A stretch of DNA of 6,946 nt from Desulfobulbaceae bacterium (GTDB lineage: Bacteria > Desulfobacterota > Desulfobulbia > Desulfobulbales > Desulfocapsaceae), in the NCBI GenBank assembly GCA_030599175.1, contig JAUVON010000147.1, positions 1-6,946 on the forward strand. The letters are read 5' to 3'. Below, piece by piece: positions 1-5,446 of the stretch. The notes below the pieces were generated by a model. It did no database searches. It was given only the letters and a program-made list of their open reading frames with translations, and had not been told where the DNA came from. Both the position numbers and the translations under genes were made by a program. Position 1 is the stretch's first letter. The number at the start of each line of letters is the position of its first letter.

Positions 1-92
1 AATTTTTCGTTTTCTCCGCTGGAAAGAGAATCAAGCGTATGTGCTGTCTTCTTGGAAAGCACTGTCGCAGAAATATAATCTCTCGTTTGCAT
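1..92 (-). CDS. Possible N-terminus of an unidentified protein, cut by left edge
   Basis: A minus-strand frame opens with ATG at 92-90 and stays open for 30 codons to the window edge. It begins MQTRDYISATVLSKK and is mostly polar. A GGGAG lies 9 nt before the ATG, and a consensus-like promoter lies about 95 nt upstream on the same strand, which is the main support. I do not recognise the protein, and 30 residues are too few for a family call. A plus-strand frame (2-94) also reads as a plausible C-terminus, so the strand is not settled. The assignment rests on the promoter and ribosome-binding-site context, not on similarity. Confidence 0.33.
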   Translation of the reverse strand, partial: MQTRDYISATVLSKKTAHTLDSLSSGENEK

Positions 93-186
93 AGACTTGG
101 TCTCCCGCTTTCGTATTTAGCACCTTACTCCAAAACCCTTTCTCTCATTTCAGTACCCCTTGAGGGATATCAGGACAATAATGCAT

Positions 187-215
187 ATAATAATCGGATT
201 TTTCAACTAGGTCAA
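187..215 (-). promoter_or_regulatory. Sigma-70 type promoter, minus strand
   Basis: Read on the minus strand there is a -35 TTGACC (215-210), a 17-nt spacer and a -10 TATTAT (192-187). Transcription would start near 180 and run towards the left edge through an 88-nt leader to the candidate ATG at 92. It lies just past the tRNA-Glu terminator, so it would start a new transcription unit. A second TTGACA (227-222) sits 12 nt further upstream but is badly spaced from this -10. Confidence 0.55.
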
Positions 216-299
216 TGTCTTTGTCAACAGGCGCTCGCGCCAATCTCGTTGTAGACACTAATTTGATGCTCAGAGGTTGGATAACTTCTTTTGAACGAC

Positions 300-332
300 A
301 AAAAAGGCTTACGAAATTGCTCGTAAGCCTTT
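300..332 (-). terminator. Intrinsic terminator of the tRNA-Glu unit
   Basis: A 12-bp perfect stem (303-314 with 321-332, core AGGCTTACGA/TCGTAAGCCT) encloses a 6-nt loop. On the minus strand it is followed by a run of six T (305-300, partly shared with the stem foot). It begins 12 nt after the tRNA CCA end. On the plus strand only three T follow the stem, so it should work mainly for the minus-strand tRNA transcript. Confidence 0.88.
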
Positions 333-343
333 GAATTTACTCA

Positions 344-419
344 TGGTGACCCCAAGGGGACTCGAACCCCTGTTCCCGGCGTGAGAGGCCGGTGTCCTAG
401 ACCACTAGACGATGGGGCC
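344..419 (-). tRNA. tRNA-Glu (anticodon CTC)
   Basis: The 76-nt minus-strand sequence folds as a complete cloverleaf. The acceptor stem pairs GGCCCCA with TGGGGTC (one G-T wobble at pair 2), with discriminator A and an encoded CCA (346-344). The D-arm contains the glutamate-type CGTCTAGTGGTCTAGGACAC. The anticodon stem CCGGC/GCCGG encloses loop CTCTCAC, which gives anticodon CTC. The T-arm is AGGGG-TTCGAGT-CCCCT. The anticodon reads GAG, and the overall sequence closely resembles bacterial tRNA-Glu. It is a single-gene unit with its own promoter and terminator. No phage-like attachment repeat was seen at its 3' end. Confidence 0.97.
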
Positions 420-430
420 AATGTGGAAGT

Positions 431-459
431 TTTATAACTAACGGTTTGGACATTGTCAA
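431..459 (-). promoter_or_regulatory. Promoter of tRNA-Glu
   Basis: On the minus strand, a perfect -35 TTGACA (459-454), a 17-nt spacer and a -10 TATAAA (436-431) place the start near 424, about five bases before the mature tRNA 5' end at 419. The near-consensus boxes fit a strongly expressed stable-RNA gene. Confidence 0.85.
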
Positions 460-678
460 CATTTTGTTTTAAGCCTGATCCTTTCTGCCATGTCCAATGA
501 GATAGGTGAAAACGAACAGCTATGTTCTGTCTTTTTTCCAATGGAGGCTGCGAAAAACAAGCAAGCATTAAGCAACCATCTGCTCTTTTCAAAAGAAGAC
601 TGCTGGTGTGTGGCGGTGTAAGAGAGAAATAAACGCTGAGAATTGAGCAGGAAAACATGGAAAAAGCAGTAGGCCACC
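460..678. other. Intergenic stretch with no gene recognised
   Basis: This region lies between the divergent tRNA-Glu promoter and the first promoter on the sigma-factor side. Open frames exist on the minus strand, but they have no convincing ribosome-binding site and an incoherent composition, and they run into the tRNA promoter. I see no RNA gene or repeat here that I can support. Confidence 0.5.
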
Positions 679-706
679 TTGAATATGGTCATTTCAATGC
701 TATAAT
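679..706 (+). promoter_or_regulatory. Sigma-70 type promoter P1, upstream of sigma-factor gene
   Basis: TTGAAT (679-684), a 16-nt spacer and a perfect TATAAT (701-706) predict a start near 713. The transcript would contain a small hairpin (ATCCAA 726-731 with TTGGAT 737-742, loop GATGA) and would meet the intrinsic terminator at 837-869, giving an RNA of about 155 nt unless it reads through. The role is inferred from the boxes only. Confidence 0.5.
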
Positions 707-782
707 ATAAGCGCACAGGCATAGAATCCAAGATGATTGGATGTTGACCTGCTTGATTTTCATGGGAAGGGGCATTTAAAAA

Positions 783-811
783 TTGACTTTTATCGTTGGA
801 CAAATTATAAA
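783..811 (+). promoter_or_regulatory. Sigma-70 type promoter P2, upstream of sigma-factor gene
   Basis: TTGACT (783-788), an exact 17-nt spacer and TATAAA (806-811) form the best plus-strand promoter in the region, with a predicted start near 818. It is only about 20 nt before the terminator stem at 837, so its transcript is either very short (about 50 nt) or must read through into the sigma-factor gene starting at 983. Confidence 0.6.
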
Positions 812-836
812 TACCATCTTCTGAAAAATACAATAT

Positions 837-869
837 GCTTGCGAGATCTTCCTCGCCGGCTTTTTTTTT
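837..869 (+). terminator. Intrinsic terminator or attenuator before the sigma-factor gene
   Basis: GCGAG (841-845) pairs with CTCGC (852-856) across loop ATCTTC. Outer GC/GC pairs and a wobble extend this to a nine-position stem with one mismatch, directly followed by nine T (861-869). It lies downstream of P1 and P2 and 113 nt before the sigma-factor start. It could end a small RNA, or act as a leader attenuator if P2 is the sigma-factor promoter. Confidence 0.72.
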
Positions 870-907
870 GTCAAAAAAACACTGAGAGTATATTCCAGTT
901 TTTTACA

Positions 908-952
908 AGACTATCTGATGGTCTGTGTAAATATCACTGTACAGGATAGTCT
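908..952 (+). repeat. Dyad in the sigma-factor leader
   Basis: AGACTATC (908-915) is perfectly complementary to GATAGTCT (945-952). A nested pairing, CTGTG (923-927) with TACAG (940-944, one G-T), sits inside the loop. In RNA this would form a stem ending 16 nt before the GGAG (969-972) of the sigma-factor gene. There is no T-tract, so it is not a terminator. It may be a leader structure or an operator. Confidence 0.4.
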
Positions 953-982
953 CTAAAATTCAATTAATGGAGTGGTTCACAG

Positions 983-2311
983 GTGCTACCTGAACTTAAA
1001 GAGAGCCTTCTGAAAGCAGGAAAAGAAGAAGGTTGTATAAGCTTTGATACTTTAAACGAACTATTGCCAGCTGAGATAAATGACCCCAATGCGATTGAAA
1101 ATATCTTTAATTTTCTTGGTGCCCACTCAATAGAAATAGTTACAGTAGAAAAAAATGGGGAAAAACGCACTCTCTCCGGGGAGCTCTGGGTAAAGAAAGA
1201 GGAAAAAGGAGACGGTCTCGGTGATGACGAGGAGATTCCTGCAAAGGAAGAGGATTCCCATGAAGGTGAGGAGACCACTACTACTTATCTTAGAGAGATG
1301 GGCAAGTTCGATCTTCTGACTCCGGAAGAAGAGGCAAAGTACTCCAAGACAATCCGCCAGGGCTTTGATTCCATCATCAAAGCGATTCGAGAGGATGTAT
1401 CTAAGAGTCAAGAGGTTGAGATACTGTGCGAGCGGATAGCTCTGTGGGAAAAAAGGGATCCTACCCTTAAACCGAAGAAACAGCAGCTCAATTTTATGCG
1501 GTACAGTGTAATAAGTGCTGCAAAAAAATACCCTGACAGGCGTGATCTTTTCGAACTCCAGGCCAAACTTGAGGCCTACAGCCGATCTATAGAAGTGGCA
1601 AAGGATACAATGATCAGGGCTAATCTGAGGCTGGTCGTCTCCATTGCTAAACGATATATGCATCAGGGTTTGACCCTGGCTGACCTGATTCAGGAAGGGA
1701 ACCTTGGCCTGATGCGTGCGGTATTTCGTTTTGATTATACAAAAGGGAATAAGTTTTCCACTTATGCAAGCTGGTGGATTCGCCAGGCGATTACCAGGGC
1801 CATTCTTGATAAGACTCGGACAATTAGACTACCTGTTCATTTTCTGGAACTCAGGAGTCAGTTTTTCAAAGCGTTTTATGCTCTATTTAAAGAACTGGGT
1901 CGGGAACCAACTCCTCTGGAGATTTCAAAATCGACCAATCTGCCGATGGATAAAATCCTGTCCATTCTGGAAGCCTCGAGGGAACCGATATCTCTTGAAA
2001 CGCCTGTAGGAGATGATGATTCCACCCTGGGAGATTTTCTTGAGAATCAAGAGTCTCAATCACCATATGATGCTGTGCAGACAAGGGAGTTGTCCGGCCG
2101 TGTCAAAGATATTCTCAGGACTCTCACTGAAAGGGAAGAGAAAATTATTCGTCTTCGGTTTGGTATCGGTGAAAAAGCGGAGTATACCCTGGAGGAAATT
2201 GGCAAGAGATTTAATGTTTCCAGGGAGAGAATTCGCCAGATTGAGAAAAAGGCTTTGAACAGACTGCGTCATTCCAGCCGCAGAGAAAAACTCAAATTTT
2301 TTATTGATTGA
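983..2311 (+). CDS. rpoD: RpoD-type RNA polymerase sigma factor (short form)
   Basis: This cytoplasmic subunit directs RNA polymerase to -35/-10 promoters. Residues 1-55 look like region 1.1, the inhibitory domain typical of primary sigma factors. Region 1.2 follows (about 98-125, TTYLREMGKFDLLTPEEE). The non-conserved insert is only about 80 residues, far shorter than in Escherichia coli RpoD, which explains the 442-residue length. Regions 2.1-2.4 (211-286) include ANLRLVVSIAKRY, DLIQEGNLGLMRAV and FSTYASWWIRQAITRAI. Region 3 has GREPTPLEIS (306-315). Region 3.2 is ISLETPVGDDDSTLGDFLEN (336-355). Region 4.2 carries the helix-turn-helix TLEEIGKRFNVSRERIRQIE (402-421). The start is GTG 983 with GGAG (969-972) 10 nt before it. 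No dnaG is adjacent, and region 3 after PVHFLE departs from the usual RpoD sequence, so it may be a second RpoD-like (group 1/2) factor and not the main one. Confidence 0.9.
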   Translation: MLPELKESLLKAGKEEGCISFDTLNELLPAEINDPNAIENIFNFLGAHSIEIVTVEKNGEKRTLSGELWVKKEEKGDGLGDDEEIPAKEEDSHEGEETTTTYLREMGKFDLLTPEEEAKYSKTIRQGFDSIIKAIREDVSKSQEVEILCERIALWEKRDPTLKPKKQQLNFMRYSVISAAKKYPDRRDLFELQAKLEAYSRSIEVAKDTMIRANLRLVVSIAKRYMHQGLTLADLIQEGNLGLMRAVFRFDYTKGNKFSTYASWWIRQAITRAILDKTRTIRLPVHFLELRSQFFKAFYALFKELGREPTPLEISKSTNLPMDKILSILEASREPISLETPVGDDDSTLGDFLENQESQSPYDAVQTRELSGRVKDILRTLTEREEKIIRLRFGIGEKAEYTLEEIGKRFNVSRERIRQIEKKALNRLRHSSRREKLKFFID

Positions 2312-2331
2312 TACTGTGTTGTTTTCATAGT

Positions 2332-2358
2332 AAGCCGGGTTAACAGCCCGGCTTTTCT
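2332..2358 (+). terminator. Intrinsic terminator of the sigma-factor gene
   Basis: AAGCCGGG (2332-2339) pairs perfectly with CCCGGCTT (2347-2354) around a 7-nt loop, followed by TTTTCT. It begins 21 nt after the TGA of the sigma-factor gene and separates it from the mqnA transcription unit. Confidence 0.88.
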
Positions 2359-2429
2359 GTTATAGTGGTAAATATCTTTTGGATGTGGCTTCAGGAATTC
2401 TTTTTCAGGTAACTTGAGGAACAGTTTTA

Positions 2430-3287
2430 ATGAAACAGTCAAAAGAACCGATTGTAAAAATAGGTATGGTTAATTTCCTTATTACTGCACCTATTTACGA
2501 AACATGGAAGCGTACTGTTTTACAAACGAACTGGGAGTTGGTGGAGGGCTCTCCGAGAGCGCTCAATAAACAACTTGATGAAGGAGAACTTGATCTGGGT
2601 CTTGTGTCCAGCTTTGAGTATGGTCTCCATTCAGATAAATACAAAATATTATCCGGACTGTCTATGAGTGCTACCGGATCAGTGGATGATGCCGGTTCTG
2701 TCTTTCTATTTTCTCACGTCCCCCTTGCTCAACTTGATCAGGCCGAAGTTCTTTTATGCTCACAATCAGATACTTGCATTGGCCTAGTCAAGATCATTCT
2801 CGAAGAGTTTATCGGAGTTTTTCCTGTCTATACATCGGGGGATGTTTCTACTGTTCAGGCGGAAAAATTTAAAGCTGTTCTTGCCATTGGAGATGATGCA
2901 CTGAGGATGGTGGCAAAATCGACATATCTGTATCAGTTTGATCTTGCCGATATCTGGAACCGGGAAACCGGGCTGCCGTTTGTCTTTGCCGTCTGTGCGG
3001 TTCGTGAAAAATTCTGTCTGAAAAACAGGGAAATTCTTGATGAGATCCATAAAGAATTATTGCGTTGCAGGGATGAGGGTGTGAATGCATTGAAAGAGAT
3101 CTGTACTATAACTGCACCCCGTATTCCAATGTCGGTGTCAAACTGCTGTAATTATCTGAAGACAATCGAATATGATTTAAGTGATCAGAAGCAGAAGGCG
3201 CTGATTACCTTTTTTGATTTTCTGATCAAGCGCGGGGATATTGGAGAAAATGCATTGCCATTAAAGATTTATTCGAACCTGCTTTAG
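2430..3287 (+). CDS. mqnA: MqnA-family chorismate dehydratase homologue (futalosine menaquinone pathway)
   Basis: MqnA converts chorismate to 3-enolpyruvoyl-benzoate, the first step of the futalosine route to menaquinone; it is a cytoplasmic two-lobed protein of periplasmic-binding-protein-like fold. The 285 residues fit the family. Recognisable parts are KIGMVNFL (10-17), EGELDLGLVSSFEY (51-64), SATG (80-83) with GSVFLFS (89-95), SQSDTCIGLVKIIL (111-124), AIGDDAL (152-158) and DLADIWNRETGLPFVFAVCAVR (171-192). This is MqnA-type, not MqnD-type. Two oddities: Ile18 stands where the family normally has Asn (F/Y-L/I-N), and the loop at 84-88 is a few residues longer than usual, so activity is uncertain. 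The start is ATG 2430 with GAGGA (2416-2420) 9 nt upstream. The TAG stop lies inside a degenerate repeat end (3285-3300). No clear promoter was seen after the preceding terminator. Confidence 0.85.
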   Translation: MKQSKEPIVKIGMVNFLITAPIYETWKRTVLQTNWELVEGSPRALNKQLDEGELDLGLVSSFEYGLHSDKYKILSGLSMSATGSVDDAGSVFLFSHVPLAQLDQAEVLLCSQSDTCIGLVKIILEEFIGVFPVYTSGDVSTVQAEKFKAVLAIGDDALRMVAKSTYLYQFDLADIWNRETGLPFVFAVCAVREKFCLKNREILDEIHKELLRCRDEGVNALKEICTITAPRIPMSVSNCCNYLKTIEYDLSDQKQKALITFFDFLIKRGDIGENALPLKIYSNLL

Positions 3288-3300
3288 GAGCTTGTCCGAG
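3285..3300 (+). repeat. Degenerate solo copy of the MITE terminal sequence, overlapping the mqnA stop
   Basis: TAGGAGCTTGTCCGAG (3285-3300) matches TAGGAGGCTGTCCGAG (3304-3319), the left end of the neighbouring palindromic element, at 14 of 16 positions. The first three bases are the mqnA stop codon, and the preceding base makes TTAG, which fits a YTAR target. It looks like a remnant of an earlier insertion or a duplicated end. Confidence 0.65.
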
Positions 3301-3302
3301 GG

Positions 3303-3449
3303 CTAGGAGGCTGTCCGAGAATGCATTTCCCCTCAACTCTTCGTTATTTTCAAAAAAATAATGCTCGTAATATCACTTATATGACTGTGCTTATTTTTTC
3401 GAAAAACCTTGATTTGAGAAAAAATGCTTATTCTCGGACAGCCTCCTAG
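3303..3449. mobile_element. MITE-like palindromic element with possible CTAG target duplication
   Basis: Perfect 16-bp inverted terminal repeats GAGGCTGTCCGAGAAT (3307-3322 and, inverted, 3430-3445) are each flanked outside by CTAG (3303-3306 and 3446-3449). One further complementary base on each side (3302/3450) makes 21 bp of perfect inversion. The complementarity continues imperfectly to the centre: GCATTT (3323-3328) and CTCAA (3332-3336) have inverted partners in 3410-3427, and AAAAAATAA..GC opposes GCTTATTTTTT. The whole unit therefore folds back on itself. There is no coding capacity. The form is that of a non-autonomous element, and the CTAG flanks recall the YTAR targets known for IS5/IS427-group elements. 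Because CTAG is itself palindromic, a true duplication cannot be told from extended repeats here. It sits between mqnA and the DUF3108 gene. Confidence 0.75.
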
Positions 3450-3461
3450 CTGGTGAAAGTA

Positions 3462-4316
3462 ATGATGTTGAAACAAGTTTTTGCCGGTTTCCTGTTTTTG
3501 TGCTTTACTTTTTCTTACCCTTTAAGCGTTTCAGGAGAAGATGTAACCTCAACGAACAGAGCTCAAAATATTCCTTATGGAGTTATTGATCCTGATCTGA
3601 TAGCCATAGGGTATCCGGTAAAGGAAATCCTGGAATATGATGTCTACTGGAATGCAGGCATTAAAATCGGGCAACTGCATCTTGAGATAAGTGAACTGAA
3701 AGAACTGCAGGAGAGTTTTGAAATTAAGGCGTCTGTTACCACCAAGGGTGGAGCCATCAACCTTATTTATCCTGTAAAAGATACCCATATAACCCATGTA
3801 CGTGGAGATAAAAGACTTCCCTACAGGTACGAGGTCTGGCAGAAAGAGGGATATAATTATGAGGCCCATCGGTTGACCGAATATGACCAGAAAACAGGTG
3901 AAATCAGTAGATGGAAAAATGGCAAACCTCGAGATGGATATAAAGCAAAAGGAGAAATTAATAATGAATTTTCTTCCTTTTTTAACAGTCGTCTAATGGT
4001 AAGTAAGGTCGGAGAGCAGATCATTGTGCCGACCTTTGCCGACAAGAGGCAGGTTGAAGTGGTTGTTAACACGGTTGCTGAAAAAATATTGAAAAAAACT
4101 ATTCTCGGGTCTGTTGCAACTCTTGAGGTTATGCCGGTTATGACCTTTAAAGGTCTCTATGATAAAAAAGGTGCTACTGTTATCTGGTATACTGCTGATG
4201 AATGCAGAGTGCCTGTTCTTATAAACTCTAAAATTGTAATCGGATCCCTTACTGCTAAGCTGGCTGCTTACGAAAACTCTGCCTGCACCCGTTATGAAAC
4301 TGTTCAAAGAAAATAA
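3462..4316 (+). CDS. Exported DUF3108 domain protein
   Basis: The N-terminus is a signal peptide: a Lys, then a hydrophobic core VFAGFLFLCFTFSYPL, then a probable cleavage near SVSG-ED. It lacks an obvious lipobox, so the mature protein is probably periplasmic. The rest matches the DUF3108 pattern: an opening EYDVYWNAGIKIGQLHLEIS, a central YRYEVWQKEGYNYE and a closing IWYTADECRVPVLINSKIVIGSLTAKL. The family is widespread in Gram-negative bacteria, beta-rich, and without an established biochemical function that I know of. I choose ATG 3462. ATG 3465 and GTG 3453 are in frame, and GGTGA (3452-3456) is the only ribosome-binding site, which excludes the GTG. That site begins just two bases after the last base of the inverted repeat, so the element may have replaced the native upstream region. 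No gene-end terminator with a T-tract follows. Confidence 0.85.
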   Translation: MMLKQVFAGFLFLCFTFSYPLSVSGEDVTSTNRAQNIPYGVIDPDLIAIGYPVKEILEYDVYWNAGIKIGQLHLEISELKELQESFEIKASVTTKGGAINLIYPVKDTHITHVRGDKRLPYRYEVWQKEGYNYEAHRLTEYDQKTGEISRWKNGKPRDGYKAKGEINNEFSSFFNSRLMVSKVGEQIIVPTFADKRQVEVVVNTVAEKILKKTILGSVATLEVMPVMTFKGLYDKKGATVIWYTADECRVPVLINSKIVIGSLTAKLAAYENSACTRYETVQRK

Positions 4317-4333
4317 ACTTGTAAAAACCGCAG

Positions 4334-4493
4334 TTTCGATGGATAAGTAAAAAGCTTCATATTGGAGGCGTGCAATATTTCTATTATTTCTGCGTACATA
4401 CGGTACGTCGTAATGATAGAAATATTGTAACAACGAACCAGGTAAGCGAGCCTGCGAGACTCCGGATGAAGACTTTTTACGACGCCATCAAAG
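4334..4493. repeat. Imperfect palindromic intergenic repeat, possibly a second MITE
   Basis: Outer arms: GTAAAAAGCTTCAT (4347-4360) is complementary to ATGAAGACTTTTTAC (4466-4480) with one unpaired base. The match extends outward with TTTCGATGG (4334-4342) against CCATCAAAG (4485-4493). Inner hairpin: 4373-4397 pairs with 4403-4427 at 21 of 25 positions around a 5-nt loop, including CAATATTTCTAT. The right half carries an extra segment of about 35 nt (4430-4465) with no counterpart on the left. There is no coding capacity and no T-tract after the central hairpin. It fills most of the 236-bp gap between the DUF3108 gene and purC. The structure is read directly; mobility is inferred. Confidence 0.6.
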
Positions 4494-4552
4494 AAAGAAA
4501 AAGTGATTGTATCGCACAAGGTCACGCCTGTAGCGATGCTGAGGAGTAACAA

Positions 4553-5446
4553 ATGCTTGAACCTGTAACTACCACAAATTTTCCTGAGCTGAATCTCCTG
4601 CACAGGGGTAAAGTGCGGGACATGTATGGAATTCCCGGTCATGATGACAAACTGCTCATGGTGGCAACCGATCGTATATCAGCCTATGATGTTGTTATGG
4701 ACGATGCTATTCCGGGAAAGGGTGCGGTGTTGACAGAGTTGTCACTGTTCTGGTTTAACTTGCTCGGGGATATTGTTGAGAATCATCTGATTACTGCTAA
4801 TGTAGAAGAATACCCTGAGGTGTGCAGGCAGTATGATGACCAACTTACAGGCCGTTCTATGCTGGTCAAAAAAACCAGGCCCCTCACCATTGAGTGCATC
4901 GTCCGGGGGTATATCTCAGGTTCTTTCTGGAGTGCTTATAAAAAGAACAGCGTCGTCTGTGGATTTCAATTACCGGAAGGGATGCTTGAGTCAGAAAAGT
5001 TTCCAGAACCACTTTTTACACCATCAACAAAAGCTGAGATCGGAGATCATGATGAAAATATCTCCCTTGAGCAGATGGAGGCGATAGTCGGCCCTGAAAA
5101 AACGAAGGAAATTTCTGCTATCAGCAGGGCTTTGTATCAAAAGGCCGCCGACTACGCGAGAACAAAAGGAATTATTATTGCTGATACAAAATTTGAGCTT
5201 GGGGAAGTGGATGGTAAGTTGATATTGATAGATGAGGTGCTCACGCCTGATTCTTCCCGTTTCTGGCCTGAAGATAAATATGGGGTCGGCAGAACACAGC
5301 CCAGTTTTGATAAACAGTACTTACGTGATTATCTCTCTCGCCTCGACTGGGACAAAACGCCGCCTCCACCTGCGTTGCCGGATGAAATTATAGCGAAAAC
5401 AAGAGAGAGGTATGAGGAAGCTGTAAGGAAAATTACTAAGGATTAA
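4553..5446 (+). CDS. purC: Phosphoribosylaminoimidazole-succinocarboxamide (SAICAR) synthase
   Basis: PurC is a cytoplasmic enzyme of de novo purine synthesis. It ligates aspartate to CAIR (carboxyaminoimidazole ribotide) using ATP, giving SAICAR. The protein is the longer type of about 300 residues, like yeast Ade1, not the 237-residue E. coli type. Visible motifs are GKVRDMY (19-25, nucleotide-binding loop), ATDRISAYDVVM (38-49), signature 1 at IECIVRGYISGSFW (113-126, with Ser where Thr/Ala is usual), FTPSTKAEIGDHDENIS (155-171), signature 2 at IIADTKFELG (208-217) and LIDEVLTPDSSRFW (225-238). The start is ATG 4553, with GAGGAG (4541-4546) 6 nt upstream. It is not in a visible pur operon. 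Its last 11 bp overlap the convergent epimerase gene. No promoter stood out in the 60 bp after the upstream repeat. Confidence 0.97.
   Translation: MLEPVTTTNFPELNLLHRGKVRDMYGIPGHDDKLLMVATDRISAYDVVMDDAIPGKGAVLTELSLFWFNLLGDIVENHLITANVEEYPEVCRQYDDQLTGRSMLVKKTRPLTIECIVRGYISGSFWSAYKKNSVVCGFQLPEGMLESEKFPEPLFTPSTKAEIGDHDENISLEQMEAIVGPEKTKEISAISRALYQKAADYARTKGIIIADTKFELGEVDGKLILIDEVLTPDSSRFWPEDKYGVGRTQPSFDKQYLRDYLSRLDWDKTPPPPALPDEIIAKTRERYEEAVRKITKD

Noticed and set aside
2..94. Plus-strand frame open from the edge, ending in ...LSQKYNLSFA and a TAG, a possible C-terminus
   Set aside because: Plausible composition, but only 30 residues and no recognisable family. It overlaps the minus-strand candidate, which has promoter and ribosome-binding-site support. 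I could not decide firmly, and I list the minus-strand reading at low confidence.
230..241. GC-rich palindrome GGCGCTCGCGCC
   Set aside because: No T-tract on either side, so not a terminator. It lies just upstream of the minus-strand promoter, and a single short palindrome is not enough to claim an operator.
39..254. 71-residue plus-strand ORF
   Set aside because: No ribosome-binding site, low-complexity basic/Cys-rich composition, no family resemblance, and it runs across the minus-strand promoter.
344..419. tRNA-Glu as an integration site for a mobile island
   Set aside because: No integrase gene and no repeat of the tRNA 3' end found elsewhere in the window.
543..563. GGAGGCTG followed by CGAAAAACAAGC resembles the MITE end
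   Set aside because: Only the first eight bases match well, with no inverted partner and no flanking CTAG, so it could be chance.
456..833. 125-residue minus-strand ORF opposite the sigma-factor leader
   Set aside because: No ribosome-binding site before its start, incoherent composition, and it overlaps both plus-strand promoters and abuts the tRNA promoter; likely chance.
1127..1663. 178-residue minus-strand ORF inside the sigma-factor gene
   Set aside because: A shadow of the clearly conserved sigma factor on the opposite strand, with no ribosome-binding site or family match.
3993..4642. Minus-strand ORFs across the DUF3108 3' end and the palindromic repeat
   Set aside because: They are antisense to conserved genes and cross a palindromic repeat, and their translations show no coherent domain.
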